DNA of 64,000 nt from Nocardia amikacinitolerans NBRC 108937 (GTDB lineage: Bacteria > Actinomycetota > Actinomycetes > Mycobacteriales > Mycobacteriaceae): NCBI RefSeq assembly GCF_001612615.1, contig NZ_BDAU01000002.1, positions 124,001-188,000 on the forward strand, in the 5' to 3' direction. A program made the position numbers and the translations under genes. Below, in pieces: positions 44,793 through 53,617 of this stretch. Each line of letters begins with the position of its first letter. The stretch's first letter is position 1. The notes below the pieces were generated by a model that was given only the letters and a program-made list of their open reading frames with translations, had not been told where the DNA came from and searched no databases.

Positions 44793-44827
44793 TCGACTAA
44801 ACGCAAGCGGAAATAGCTTTTAGTCGA
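44793..44827. promoter_or_regulatory. Inverted repeat operator upstream of TetR gene
   Basis: Perfect 9-base arms TCGACTAAA (44793-44801) and TTTAGTCGA (44819-44827) are separated by 17 AT-rich bases. A second short palindrome, TGCTT-T-AAGCA, lies at 44771-44781. They sit between the divergent genes at 44649 and 44840, so TetR autoregulation is likely. Confidence 0.65.
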
Positions 44828-44839
44828 GTGGACAGGGCC

Positions 44840-45469
44840 ATGAACCAGCACAGACGTGATCCCGAGAACGAGCCATCGGAAACGTCCCCGGTTCCGCGCA
44901 AACGGACCGGGGGACGCTCCGCGCGGGTGCGGGAAGCAGTACTCACCGCGACCCTGGATCAGGTCGCCGAACACGGCATCGAGGGCTTGACCATCGGCGA
45001 CGTCGCCGCCCGAGCCGGTGTCGCCGAGACGACGATCTATCGGCGATGGGGCACCCGCACCGCCCTGATCGCCGAAGCGGTCACCGAGATGGCGGCGGCG
45101 GGCAACCCCGCACCCGACACCGGAACTCTGCGCGGAGATCTCCGACAACTCGCCGAGCAGATCTCGCACCTGATCTCCCGCCCCGGCATCGCGCGCCTGC
45201 TCGGCACCACCATCGCCCTATCCGCCGACCCGGACGTCGCCGCCGCACGCCGCCGTTTCTGGAACGAACGATTCGAACGGACGTACCACGTCATCCGCAG
45301 AGCCGTCGACCGCGGCGAACTGCCCGATGACGTGGACCCCCGTGAGGTTCTCGAAACCCTTTCCGCCCCCTTGTATTTCAGACTGCTGGTCAGCGACCGG
45401 CCGCTCGACAGCGCCTTCGTCACCCGCTGCGTCGACCACACACTGACGCTGTACAGCGTGTCGAAGTGA
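44840..45469 (+). CDS. TetR-family regulator
   Basis: A 209-residue TetR protein with a disordered basic N-terminus and HTH TIGDVAARAGVAETTIYRRW at about 45-65, followed by a TetR_C-type helical domain. ATG 44840 is used; GTG 44828 would start directly on the operator arm. The operator at 44793-44827 indicates autoregulation and possible control of the divergent gene. Confidence 0.82.
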   Translation: MNQHRRDPENEPSETSPVPRKRTGGRSARVREAVLTATLDQVAEHGIEGLTIGDVAARAGVAETTIYRRWGTRTALIAEAVTEMAAAGNPAPDTGTLRGDLRQLAEQISHLISRPGIARLLGTTIALSADPDVAAARRRFWNERFERTYHVIRRAVDRGELPDDVDPREVLETLSAPLYFRLLVSDRPLDSAFVTRCVDHTLTLYSVSK

Positions 45470-45518
45470 CGGCACACAGGTCGTCCGGATGTCGGTGACA
45501 CCTGGAAGGATTCGGGGC

Positions 45519-45857
45519 ATGAGTGCCACCGGGGACGATGTCCGTGCCTATGCCTTGTCGTTGGCGGAGACGAGCGAGCAGTTCGCTTGGGGTATGCCGA
45601 TTTTCCGGGTCGCGGGGAAGTTGTTCCTGACGTTGCCGGAGAACGAGACGTCGATGGCGGTGCGGTGCCCGGCGGTCGATCGGGACGAGTTGGTGGTGGC
45701 GGAGCCGGAGAAGTTCTGGATCGCGGCGCACGAGGCGAACAATCCGTGGGTTCGGGTGCGGCTCGCGGCGCTCGACGACCGAGACGAGCTGGAGGCCATC
45801 GTGCTCGACTCGTGGCGGCAGGCCGCGCCGCGGCATCTGCTCGACGACGCGGAGTGA
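45519..45857 (+). CDS. MmcQ/YjbR-family protein
   Basis: A 112-residue small protein of the MmcQ/YjbR fold (VRAYALSLAETSEQFAWGMPIF), whose members resemble DNA-binding proteins but have no firm role. ATG at 45519. A degenerate copy of its 5' 72 bases occurs at 46067-46138. Confidence 0.8.
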   Translation: MSATGDDVRAYALSLAETSEQFAWGMPIFRVAGKLFLTLPENETSMAVRCPAVDRDELVVAEPEKFWIAAHEANNPWVRVRLAALDDRDELEAIVLDSWRQAAPRHLLDDAE

Positions 45858-45867
45858 ACGACGCGGA

Positions 45868-46078
45868 TCACTTGCGGCTGAGGCAGATCGTCGAACCGTG
45901 CGTCACGCCCGAATCCAAGGTGATTCGGGCGGAGCCTTCGACCGGGCAGCCACCGTCGTCGGACTCGTGCCGCTCGATCACCCGATAGGTGGCCGCCGGT
46001 TGGGCGCAGTCGAGCAGTCGCGTCTGGACGGGTCCGCGACTCTCGTCGACGGCGATGCAGTCGCGCGGAAGAATTTTG
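45868..46078 (-). pseudogene. C-terminal fragment resembling an LppU-like lipoprotein
   Basis: The minus frame reads RDCIAVDE, then LDCAQPAATYRVIERHE, CPVEG and a final TICLSRK. Four spaced cysteines and the PxATYxV segment match the C-terminal domain of LppU-like lipoproteins. The N-terminal signal peptide and the start are missing; the sequence upstream of about 46078 is instead a duplicated piece of mmcQ. It is probably a decayed gene. Confidence 0.55.
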
Positions 46079-46138
46079 GGCACGAGTGCCGCCGGGGAGG
46101 ATGTCCGCGCCTCTGCCTTGTCGTCAGCGGAGACGAGC
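46067..46138 (+). pseudogene. Degenerate duplicate of mmcQ 5' end
   Basis: These 72 bases align with 45504-45575 (the ribosome site and first 19 codons of the mmcQ-like gene) with ten mismatches by my count. The start codon has become ACG. The copy stops at GACGAGC, where similarity ends. Confidence 0.75.
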
Positions 46139-46142
46139 GGCG

Positions 46143-46178
46143 GCACCGCCGCCCTGTGCGATACCAGGGCGGCGGTGC
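46143..46178. terminator. Strong hairpin downstream of secreted phosphatase gene
   Basis: Perfect 14-bp arms (46143-46156 and 46165-46178, GCACCGCCGCCCTG) with an 8-base loop, 47 bases after the phosphatase stop. A classic U-less actinomycete terminator. Confidence 0.8.
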
Positions 46179-46224
46179 TCCCGCGAACTCGGCGCTCGAT
46201 CAGCCGTTCCGCTCGGTCGGCGGC

Positions 46225-47148
46225 TCAGTGCTTGGTCAGCAGCTTCGCCCGCACCGCCTCGAGGGTCGCCGCGTCGATGCCGAGCCCCTCGCTCAGGAAG
46301 CGATCGAAGGAATCGTAGGACTGCTGGACCTGGTCGAAGGCCGCGTCGAGGAAGCTGCGGTCGACACCGACGATCGGCTCCCACAGCGTGCGGTCCTTGA
46401 CGAGCCCCTGCTGAACGAGGGCGTCGAGCAGGTGCTTGTTGCCCGCGGCGAGGTTGTCGTTGGACTCCAGGAAGTCGTTGTAGATCTGGCCCTTCGGCAC
46501 GTCGAGCGCGCTCATCAGGATGGCGGTCATCCAGCCGGTGCGGTCCTTACCCGCGGTGCAGTGGTAGAGCACCGCGCCTTGGGCGTTCGCGACCTCCCGG
46601 AACGCGGCGGCGAACTGGCCGCGTGCGGTCGGGTCGGTGACGAACCAGCGGTAGTAGGTGCGCATGATCTCGGCGGCCTTGCCGTCGCCGAGCACTTCCT
46701 GCTGCTTGTCGGGGCCGGCCTGGATGAGCCCGGACACCATGAGGAAGAAGTCGTTGGCGGGGTCGAAGACCGGCAGCTCGGTGCGGCCAACGCCGGACGG
46801 GAGCTTGTCGGGATCGCGGGACGCCTCGGTCGGGCTGCGGAAGTCGATGACCTGGGTGATGCCGAGCTCCACCAGCTTCTGCTGTTCGCCCGCGTCGAGC
46901 TTGGCGAGCGCGTCGGTGCGGTAGACGACGCCGGTCGCCACGCGGTTGCCGCGCTTGGCCGGGTAGCCGCCGATGTCACGGGCGTTGGGCGCGTGCGCCA
47001 AGCCCATCGGGCGATCGTGCTTGCCCGGCGATTCGAGGACGGGGACGGCCGGACCGGCGAGCGCGGGCGCGACGGTGACCGGCAGGACGCCGAGAAGTAC
47101 CGCGGCCGAGGCCGCTACGACGCCGCGCATTGCGCGTGAAATGGTCAC
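46225..47148 (-). CDS. Secreted PtpB-like phosphatase
   Basis: A 307-residue protein with a signal peptide (VVAASAAVLLGVLPVTVAPALA) and the P-loop HCTAGKDRTG (Cys197, Arg203, with the Lys of the lipid/triple-specificity group). The N-terminus of the mature part has NARDIGGYPAKRGNRVATG, as in other family members. It is exported, unlike the coupled phosphatase at 25125. Start is GTG 47148, preceded by AAAGGAAC. It follows the swivelling-histidine protein gene by 143 bases on the same strand. Confidence 0.87.
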   Translation of the reverse strand: MTISRAMRGVVAASAAVLLGVLPVTVAPALAGPAVPVLESPGKHDRPMGLAHAPNARDIGGYPAKRGNRVATGVVYRTDALAKLDAGEQQKLVELGITQVIDFRSPTEASRDPDKLPSGVGRTELPVFDPANDFFLMVSGLIQAGPDKQQEVLGDGKAAEIMRTYYRWFVTDPTARGQFAAAFREVANAQGAVLYHCTAGKDRTGWMTAILMSALDVPKGQIYNDFLESNDNLAAGNKHLLDALVQQGLVKDRTLWEPIVGVDRSFLDAAFDQVQQSYDSFDRFLSEGLGIDAATLEAVRAKLLTKH

Positions 47149-47291
47149 GGGGGGTGTTCCTTTCGATCATGGGCCCGGTTCTGCACGGTGAGCCCAAGTG
47201 GGTGCACGGCACCGCCCCCCCACCCGCATCCAGGGACGCTGCGGTGCCGTCGATTCCGCCCGAAGCGACTCGGGGACAGAGTTTTTCGTGA

Positions 47292-49715
47292 TCAGTCGGC
47301 GAGCAGCGTGACGGTGCCCGCGGCGCCGTCCACCCGCACGCGCTGCCCGTCGGACAGACTGGTGGTCGCGGTCTTGGTGTCCACCACGCAGGGGATGCCG
47401 AATTCGCGCGCCACGATGGCCGCGTGCGAGGCGGAACCGCCGATGTCGGTGACTACCGCCGCGGCGTAGGCGAACATCGCGGTGTGCCCGGTGTCGGTCA
47501 CCGAGGCGACCAGGATGTCCCCCGGCTCGATGTCGTCGTCGAGCGAGAGCACCAGCTTCACGGTGCCTTCCACCACGCCGGGACACACGCCGATACCGGT
47601 GAGGCTCTCGTCGGCGGCGAGCGCGCCCGCGTCGGCGACCGGTTCCCACTGTCCGGCAACGACATCGGGCATCCGGATGTCGCGCAGGCGCTTGCGCTCG
47701 GCGCGGCGGCGCTCGACCCGTTCGGCCGCATCGGCGGGCAGGCAGAAGATCTCGTCCAGGCTCAGGTAGCAGACGTCGTCGACCTCGCGCAGCTTGCCGG
47801 AGCGGATCAGCCGGTCGGCGCGTTCCCGGACCACCATGCGCAGGCAGTGCGTGATGCGGACGACGGCGTCGCGGGCCCGTTCCCTTGCGACGGTGGCGCC
47901 TGCCGCCATCCGGGCGGTGCGGCTCGGCGCGGAGTCAACGGGTTCGCGTGTGGGGGCTGGCATTTGGGCGGCCCGCGCGGCGGCGGTGACCAGCAACGAG
48001 GGACGGTCACCGAAGGTCGGGTTGACCAGCTCGCATTCGCCGGGGCCGCGGTGGCCGATCCGAGCGAGTTCCTCGTCGAGCGCCGCGGCGAAGGCGGGCG
48101 AGGCGGCGCGCGCCGCCGCGACGTCACCGGTGCCCGCGATCTCGAGCAGCGCCGAGTCGGCGCGGCAGAGTGCGGCAAGCCGTTCCACCGCGAGCATCGG
48201 CTTCGCCGATTCCAGCCGGTTCAAGTCGATCGGGACCTCGCCCGCGTTCTTGCCTCGGGCGTGCACGGCGGTGGCCGCGCCGGTCATCATGACGCCGATG
48301 GAGGCGGCCTGCCAGGCCTGGTGCAGCCGGTCGCGCCAGAGCAGCGCGCGCACGTGCAACTGCTCGTCGGTGAGTTCGGCGATTTGTTCGGCGGTCAGCG
48401 CCTCGGTGTGCGAGGCGGCGTTGATCAGTTCGGCGGTCGCGGCGAAACGGCGGGCGGTGGCGATGACCCGGGAGGTGGCCCGCGCGGTGGCGGCGGTGCT
48501 CGCCAAACCCGTTGGCATCGGCGGCTTCCCGTGCGGCTGGAGCGGGATCTCGTCGGGGATGTTGCCGTAGGCGTCGCGGCGGATGCTCTCCTCGTCCCAG
48601 CCGGGCATGTTCTCGGCGGCGAGCACGCCGATCGAGGCGTTGATGTAGATGTGGTGGCCGAGCACGGTGGTCACCCGGCTCGTCCAGTGCTCCAAAGCGA
48701 TGCCGTCGAGCGCGATCATGGTGCCCATCGCCTCGTTGGCGAGCCGGATGGCGCCCGCGTGCAGGTCGATGGTGAGCGGCGTCATCGGGCCGGGCAGCGC
48801 CTCGGAGGTGTTGGTCGCGGTGTGCACCGGGTAGCGGGGGTCGACGCGGTCGTCGAACTCGCCCTCGAGACCTTCGGGCGCGACGTCGACCAGGCGGTGC
48901 CGGTCCGAGGTGGCGGCCCGCGCGGGAATCACGTGGGAAGGCAACGGAATCGCGCCGCTGCGGGTGCGGAAGGAACCGCCCGACGGCTTGCGGCCGACCA
49001 GCCCGCGCACCAGATCGGCCGCCGTCTCGGCCGCGGTCCAGCCGCAGCGGAATCCCCAGTCCTCCTGCGCCGCCGTGGCATTCAGCAGCGGCCTGCGGGC
49101 CGACCAGCCCGGCACCCAGGCGGAGTAGCGCACCTCGGCGGCGCGCATCATCGCCCGCACCTCGTCGGTCGTCACCAGGCCCGGCGCGGCGAGCTCGACG
49201 ACGCCGACCCGCGGCGAGGTCGCCGCGAGCACGAGGAATCGGTCCAGGTCGTCGCTGTGCAGCAGCTGGAAGCCCCCGCCGGACTTGGCGCCGAGGATCG
49301 GTTCGAGCGCGCGTCGCGTCTCGTGGCCGATGCGACGACCGGCGACCAACGCGGTGCGGATCAGCAGGTGGTCGGCTCCCGAGGCCCGAAGCCGTTCGGC
49401 GACTTCGAATTCCGGCACACCGGCCGAGCGCGCACCCGCGACGACCGGCACCACCACGCGCGCACCGGCGTCCCTGGCGGCCGCGGCCACCGCGCCGACG
49501 GCGGGACCGGCCAGGTGGACGACGGTGTCGCAGCCCGCGACGGCACGGGCGCAGGCCGCGGCATCGGCCGGGTCCCCCGCGGTGAACCGCACCCGGGGGT
49601 CGACGAAGCGGTGCCACCGGCGGTCCAGACCGGCCACGTCGTGCCCGGCGGCCAACAGCATGCGCGCCACCGCCCGACCGCTCGGTTCGGTGATTCCGGT
49701 GATCAGGACCCGCAT
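47292..49715 (-). CDS. SDR epimerase fused to PEP-utilising swivelling-histidine protein, no ATP-grasp
   Basis: An 807-residue fusion. Residues 1-290 are an extended-SDR/epimerase (MRVLITGITEPSGRAVARML). About 300-690 resembles the central helical part of rifampin-phosphotransferase-like enzymes (YPVHTATNTSEALPGPMTPL). Residues 700-807 form the phosphohistidine domain with catalytic His764 (GGSASHAAIVAREFGIP). The ATP-grasp domain that normally phosphorylates this His is absent, so a partner would be needed or the site may be regulatory. ATG 49715 follows GAGGAGAGG. A secreted phosphatase gene follows downstream. Confidence 0.8.
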   Translation of the reverse strand: MRVLITGITEPSGRAVARMLLAAGHDVAGLDRRWHRFVDPRVRFTAGDPADAAACARAVAGCDTVVHLAGPAVGAVAAAARDAGARVVVPVVAGARSAGVPEFEVAERLRASGADHLLIRTALVAGRRIGHETRRALEPILGAKSGGGFQLLHSDDLDRFLVLAATSPRVGVVELAAPGLVTTDEVRAMMRAAEVRYSAWVPGWSARRPLLNATAAQEDWGFRCGWTAAETAADLVRGLVGRKPSGGSFRTRSGAIPLPSHVIPARAATSDRHRLVDVAPEGLEGEFDDRVDPRYPVHTATNTSEALPGPMTPLTIDLHAGAIRLANEAMGTMIALDGIALEHWTSRVTTVLGHHIYINASIGVLAAENMPGWDEESIRRDAYGNIPDEIPLQPHGKPPMPTGLASTAATARATSRVIATARRFAATAELINAASHTEALTAEQIAELTDEQLHVRALLWRDRLHQAWQAASIGVMMTGAATAVHARGKNAGEVPIDLNRLESAKPMLAVERLAALCRADSALLEIAGTGDVAAARAASPAFAAALDEELARIGHRGPGECELVNPTFGDRPSLLVTAAARAAQMPAPTREPVDSAPSRTARMAAGATVARERARDAVVRITHCLRMVVRERADRLIRSGKLREVDDVCYLSLDEIFCLPADAAERVERRRAERKRLRDIRMPDVVAGQWEPVADAGALAADESLTGIGVCPGVVEGTVKLVLSLDDDIEPGDILVASVTDTGHTAMFAYAAAVVTDIGGSASHAAIVAREFGIPCVVDTKTATTSLSDGQRVRVDGAAGTVTLLAD

Positions 49716-49879
49716 CGATATCCTCTCCTCACTGCGCCACCCACAAACGTGACGCCGTTCACACACCTTTGCCAGTGCGCGACCGCCGCAACCGGTTCAG
49801 TCCCACTGACCGGGAGGGAGCTATCGGCCACCGAGATGATCGGTGTCCGGGTGCCCTGCGAGGGGCGACTGTCGCAAGC

Positions 49880-51370
49880 ATGAGCGAAACTCTGGGCGCG
49901 GCGGCCCGGTCGGTCGCACCGCGGGCGGCGGCGGAAGTCGGCGCCTACGACATCGACACCGACGTCCTCGTCGTCGGCTACGGATGTGCCGGAGCCGCAG
50001 CGGCTTTCGAGGCGGCCGAGGCGGGGGCGCGGGTGCTGGTGCTGGAACGCTCGGGCGGACCGGGCGGCGCGTCGGCGATGTCGGGCGGCGAGATCTACCT
50101 CGGCGGCGGCACCCCCATCCAGCAGGCCTGCGGCTTCACCGACACCCCCGAGCAGATGGCGGCGTTCCTGCGCGCCGCGCTCGGCCCCGGCGCGGACGAG
50201 GCGAAGATCGAGCGCTACTGCGCCGACAGCGTCGCGCACTTCCACTGGCTCGTCGCGCGCGGCGTGCCGTTCAAGCCGAGCCTGTGGGACGCGCCCGCCT
50301 GGGTCCCGCCGACCGACGACGGACTCATGTGGCTCGGCGAGAACAGCTGGCCGTTCACCGATCTCGCGACGCCCGCGCCGCGCGGACACCGGCCCGCCGC
50401 CAACGATTTCGGTGGTCGGCTGCTGATGGACGTACTCACGGGCGCGGCCGAGAACGCCGGTGCGCAAGCGCGATTCGACAGCTACGCGACGAATCTGATT
50501 CGCGCCGAGGACGGCACGATCACCGGCATGGTCGCGCGCCGCTACGGCCGCGAGTTCACCGTGCGCGCGCGGCGCGGTGTCGTGCTCACCACGGGCGGCT
50601 TCGTCGACGACGACCGGATGCTGGCCGCGCACGCCCCTCGGCTGCTGCACCACACCAAGGTCAGCGCGGGCACCGACGACGGCAGCGGCATCCGGATGGC
50701 GCAGGCGGCGGGCGCCGCGGTGCGCCACATGTCCGCGGGGCAGGTCGGCATCTCGTTGATCCCCGGTTTCGCGGCCGGCGGCATGGTCGTCAACGGACGC
50801 GGCGTGCGTTTCGTCAACGAGGACACCTACCCCGGTCGCATCGGCCAGGCCGCCCTGTTCCGGCAGGACATGGACGTGTGGGTGGTGCTGGACGAGCAGG
50901 CCTACGAGGCGGTACCCGAACCGCAGCGCTGGGGCGTGCGTCCCACCCACGTCGCCGAGACCGCGGACGAACTCGAACAGCTGCTCGGCACGCCGCAAGG
51001 CGCGCTCGCCGCGACCATCGCGCGCTACAACGAATTCGCCGCGCGCGGAACGGATCCCGACTTCCACAAGGCGCCGCGCTGGCTGCGTCCGCTGACTCCG
51101 CCGCTGGCCGCCATCGACGTCCGCGCCGGTATTCGCCCGCCTGCGGAGACCGGTGACCGGCGCGGCACCGGCGCGTCGGTGTTCACCCTTGGCGGCCTGC
51201 ACACCACCGTGGACGGCGAGGTGCTCGACCTCGGCGGTGCGCCGATCCCCGGCCTGTTCGCCGCCGGACGCGCCAGCTCCGGCCTGCACGGCGAGGGCTA
51301 CATCAGCGGCACCTCGCTCGGCGACGGCACGTTCTTCGGCCGCCTCGCGGGCCGCGCCGCCGCCCGCTGA
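49880..51370 (+). CDS. FAD-dependent KstD/fumarate-reductase-like dehydrogenase
   Basis: A 496-residue flavoprotein. VLVVGYGCAGAAAAFEA is the FAD Rossmann motif (residues 32-48). A succinate-dehydrogenase-like insert follows, and a C-terminal GLFAAGRASSGLHGEGY plus GTSLGDGTFFG signature. It belongs to the FAD-binding_2 group that contains KstD, but the C-terminal motif differs from KstD, so the substrate may be another cyclic ketone or enoyl compound. It precedes HsaA- and HsaD-like genes by 141 bases. Confidence 0.78.
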   Translation: MSETLGAAARSVAPRAAAEVGAYDIDTDVLVVGYGCAGAAAAFEAAEAGARVLVLERSGGPGGASAMSGGEIYLGGGTPIQQACGFTDTPEQMAAFLRAALGPGADEAKIERYCADSVAHFHWLVARGVPFKPSLWDAPAWVPPTDDGLMWLGENSWPFTDLATPAPRGHRPAANDFGGRLLMDVLTGAAENAGAQARFDSYATNLIRAEDGTITGMVARRYGREFTVRARRGVVLTTGGFVDDDRMLAAHAPRLLHHTKVSAGTDDGSGIRMAQAAGAAVRHMSAGQVGISLIPGFAAGGMVVNGRGVRFVNEDTYPGRIGQAALFRQDMDVWVVLDEQAYEAVPEPQRWGVRPTHVAETADELEQLLGTPQGALAATIARYNEFAARGTDPDFHKAPRWLRPLTPPLAAIDVRAGIRPPAETGDRRGTGASVFTLGGLHTTVDGEVLDLGGAPIPGLFAAGRASSGLHGEGYISGTSLGDGTFFGRLAGRAAAR

Positions 51371-51511
51371 GCGCAGGGAACCCCAGCTCACACGGTTCCG
51401 ATCACCGGGACTGATCCCACCGGACGAGGGGCGGACGGCCCTAACGTCGCCACCATGGCGGGGGCCGCGCAGGCGGTTCCCTGCCCGACGAAACACAGGA
51501 GGACACCCGTC

Positions 51512-52678
51512 ATGACCAACAAGGTGCTCGATCGGGTCCGGGACCTGCTTCCGGCGATCCGCGAACGAGCCGCGGACACCGACGCGCAGCGGCGGGTCCC
51601 GGTGCAGAGCATCCGGGAGCTGACCGAGGCAGGCGTGTTCCGGATGCTGCAGCCCGCCCGGTTCGGTGGTGACGAGTCCTCCCCCGTCGCCTTCTACGAG
51701 GTGATCCGCGCGATCGCCTCGGCGTGCCCGTCGACCGGCTGGGTGTCCTCGGTGCTCGGCGTGCACCCGTGGCAGCTCGCGCTGTTCCCGCTGAAGGCGC
51801 AGGAGGAGGTGTGGGGCTCCGACTCCGACACGCTGATCTCCTCGTCGTACGCGCCGACGGGCCTGCTCACCCCGGTCGAGGGCGGCTACGAGGTGAGCGG
51901 GCGGTGGAGCTTCTCCTCCGGCTGCGACCACGCCCAGTGGGCGTTCCTCGGCGCGCTCGCGCCCGACGAGAACGGCAAGCCGAGCGACTACCTGACGATC
52001 CTGGTGCCGCGCGCGGACTACGTCATCGACGACGTCTGGCACGTGGTCGGCCTGTCCGGCACCGGAAGCAACGACATCGTCATCGAGAAGGCGTTCGTGC
52101 CGCACCACCGCGCCTACAGCGCCACCGAGCAGTCGCAGCTGCGCGGACCCGGCCAGGAGGCGAATCCCGCCGCGCTGTACAAGATTCCGTTCGCGGGCGT
52201 GTTCTCCAACACCATCACCGCGCCGATCATCGGCGCCGCGCAGGGCGCGTACGAGGCGCACATCGAGCGGATGCGCGAACGGGTGCGGCTGTCCTACGGC
52301 GGCCAGAAGGTGGCCGAGGACGCGTTCGCCCACGTCCGGGTCGCGCGCGCCGCCTCTGAGATCGACGCCGCGATCCTGCAGATGGAGCGCAATATCGCCG
52401 AGCAGCTGCGCTATGCCGAAGCGGGCGAACCGATTCCGGACGAGGTGCGCCTGCGCACCCGCCGCGACCAGGTCCGCGGCACCGAGCGGGCGATCCAGGC
52501 GATCGAGCTGCTCTTCGACAACTCCGGCGGGCATTCGATCCGCAAGCCGAATGCCATCGAACGGCATTGGCGCGACGCGCACGCGGGCAGCGTGCACGTC
52601 ATCAACGACGTCGAGCGCGCGCTGGCCATGTTCGGCCGCGGCGAATTCGGCATGACCGTCGAAGATCGGATGGTGTGA
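51512..52678 (+). CDS. HsaA-like flavin-dependent monooxygenase
   Basis: A 388-residue protein of the acyl-CoA dehydrogenase-fold oxygenases, clearly similar to mycobacterial HsaA (3-HSA hydroxylase): VFRMLQPARFGGDESSP, then a CPSTGWVSSVLGVHPW motif. HsaA uses FMNH2 from HsaB to hydroxylate a phenolic steroid intermediate. ATG 51512 follows AGGAGGAC. It overlaps the next gene by four bases, so both act in one pathway. Reductase and dioxygenase partners are not in this window. Confidence 0.83.
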   Translation: MTNKVLDRVRDLLPAIRERAADTDAQRRVPVQSIRELTEAGVFRMLQPARFGGDESSPVAFYEVIRAIASACPSTGWVSSVLGVHPWQLALFPLKAQEEVWGSDSDTLISSSYAPTGLLTPVEGGYEVSGRWSFSSGCDHAQWAFLGALAPDENGKPSDYLTILVPRADYVIDDVWHVVGLSGTGSNDIVIEKAFVPHHRAYSATEQSQLRGPGQEANPAALYKIPFAGVFSNTITAPIIGAAQGAYEAHIERMRERVRLSYGGQKVAEDAFAHVRVARAASEIDAAILQMERNIAEQLRYAEAGEPIPDEVRLRTRRDQVRGTERAIQAIELLFDNSGGHSIRKPNAIERHWRDAHAGSVHVINDVERALAMFGRGEFGMTVEDRMV

Positions 52679-53535
52679 CGGTGACGCTCACCGCGGCGGA
52701 CACCACCCGCTGGGTGGATGTCGACGGGTTGAAACTTCGCTACCACGAGGCGGGTTCGGGTCCGCCGCTGGTGCTGCTGCACGGCTCGGGTCCCGGTGTA
52801 TCGGGCTGGGCCAACTTCGGCAGCAACCTGGCGACGCTGTCCGAGCACTTCCGCTGCCTGATCCTGGACCAGCCTGGCTTCGGCGCCAGCGCGCGCCCGG
52901 ACGTGTACGACCGCAACTACCTGCGCATCTCGGCCGACGCGGTGCTCGGCCTGCTCGACAGCTTGGAGCTGCCGAGCGCGCATGTGCTCGGCAATTCGAT
53001 GGGCGGTGCGGTGGCCACCCTCTTCGCCCTCGACCACCCGACCAGGGTCGACCGGCTGGTCCTGATGGCGCCGGGCGGGGTCGGCGTCAACGTGCTTGGT
53101 CCCGAACCCTCCGAAGGCATCCGGCGGCTGCTCGACTTCACCGCCGACCCGACGCGCGAGCGGGTGCTGTCCTGGTTGCGCACCATGGTCTTCGACGAGC
53201 GGATCCTCACCGACGAGCTCGTCGACGCGCGCTTGGCCGCCGCGGCCGAACCCGCTGCCATCGCCGCCATCCGCGACGCGTACGCGACCTTCGCCGATCC
53301 CGCGCTGGCGGAACGGGTTCCGCTGTGGGCGCGGCTGCGCGGACTGCGCAACGAGGTGCTGATGCTGTGGGGTCGCGACGATCGGGTGACCCCCGTCGAG
53401 GGCGCGCTGCTGCCCTCACGACAGCTGCCGAACGTCGATCTACGGCTGTTCGGGCGCTGCGGACACTGGGTCCAGATCGAACGCAAGGCGGCCTTCGAAC
53501 GCGCCGTCACCGATTTCCTCCGGCACGGCCTGTAG
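52675..53535 (+). CDS. HsaD/MhpC-like C-C bond hydrolase
   Basis: A 286-residue alpha/beta hydrolase with oxyanion HGSGPG, nucleophile elbow GNSMGG, acid GRDDRV and catalytic His in CGHWVQIE. This is the pattern of meta-cleavage product hydrolases such as HsaD and MhpC, which cut ring-opened dienoates. GTG 52675 overlaps the HsaA-like stop (GTGA). It is only moderately similar to characterised HsaD, so the ring system is uncertain. Confidence 0.82.
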   Translation: MTVTLTAADTTRWVDVDGLKLRYHEAGSGPPLVLLHGSGPGVSGWANFGSNLATLSEHFRCLILDQPGFGASARPDVYDRNYLRISADAVLGLLDSLELPSAHVLGNSMGGAVATLFALDHPTRVDRLVLMAPGGVGVNVLGPEPSEGIRRLLDFTADPTRERVLSWLRTMVFDERILTDELVDARLAAAAEPAAIAAIRDAYATFADPALAERVPLWARLRGLRNEVLMLWGRDDRVTPVEGALLPSRQLPNVDLRLFGRCGHWVQIERKAAFERAVTDFLRHGL

Positions 53536-53617
53536 GTCGAACGGTGCGGGCGTGCCCACGGGCGCCCGCACCGGAAATCGAAAGGCGTTCGCCGTCGCGG
53601 GGCGATAGCCTCGGCCC

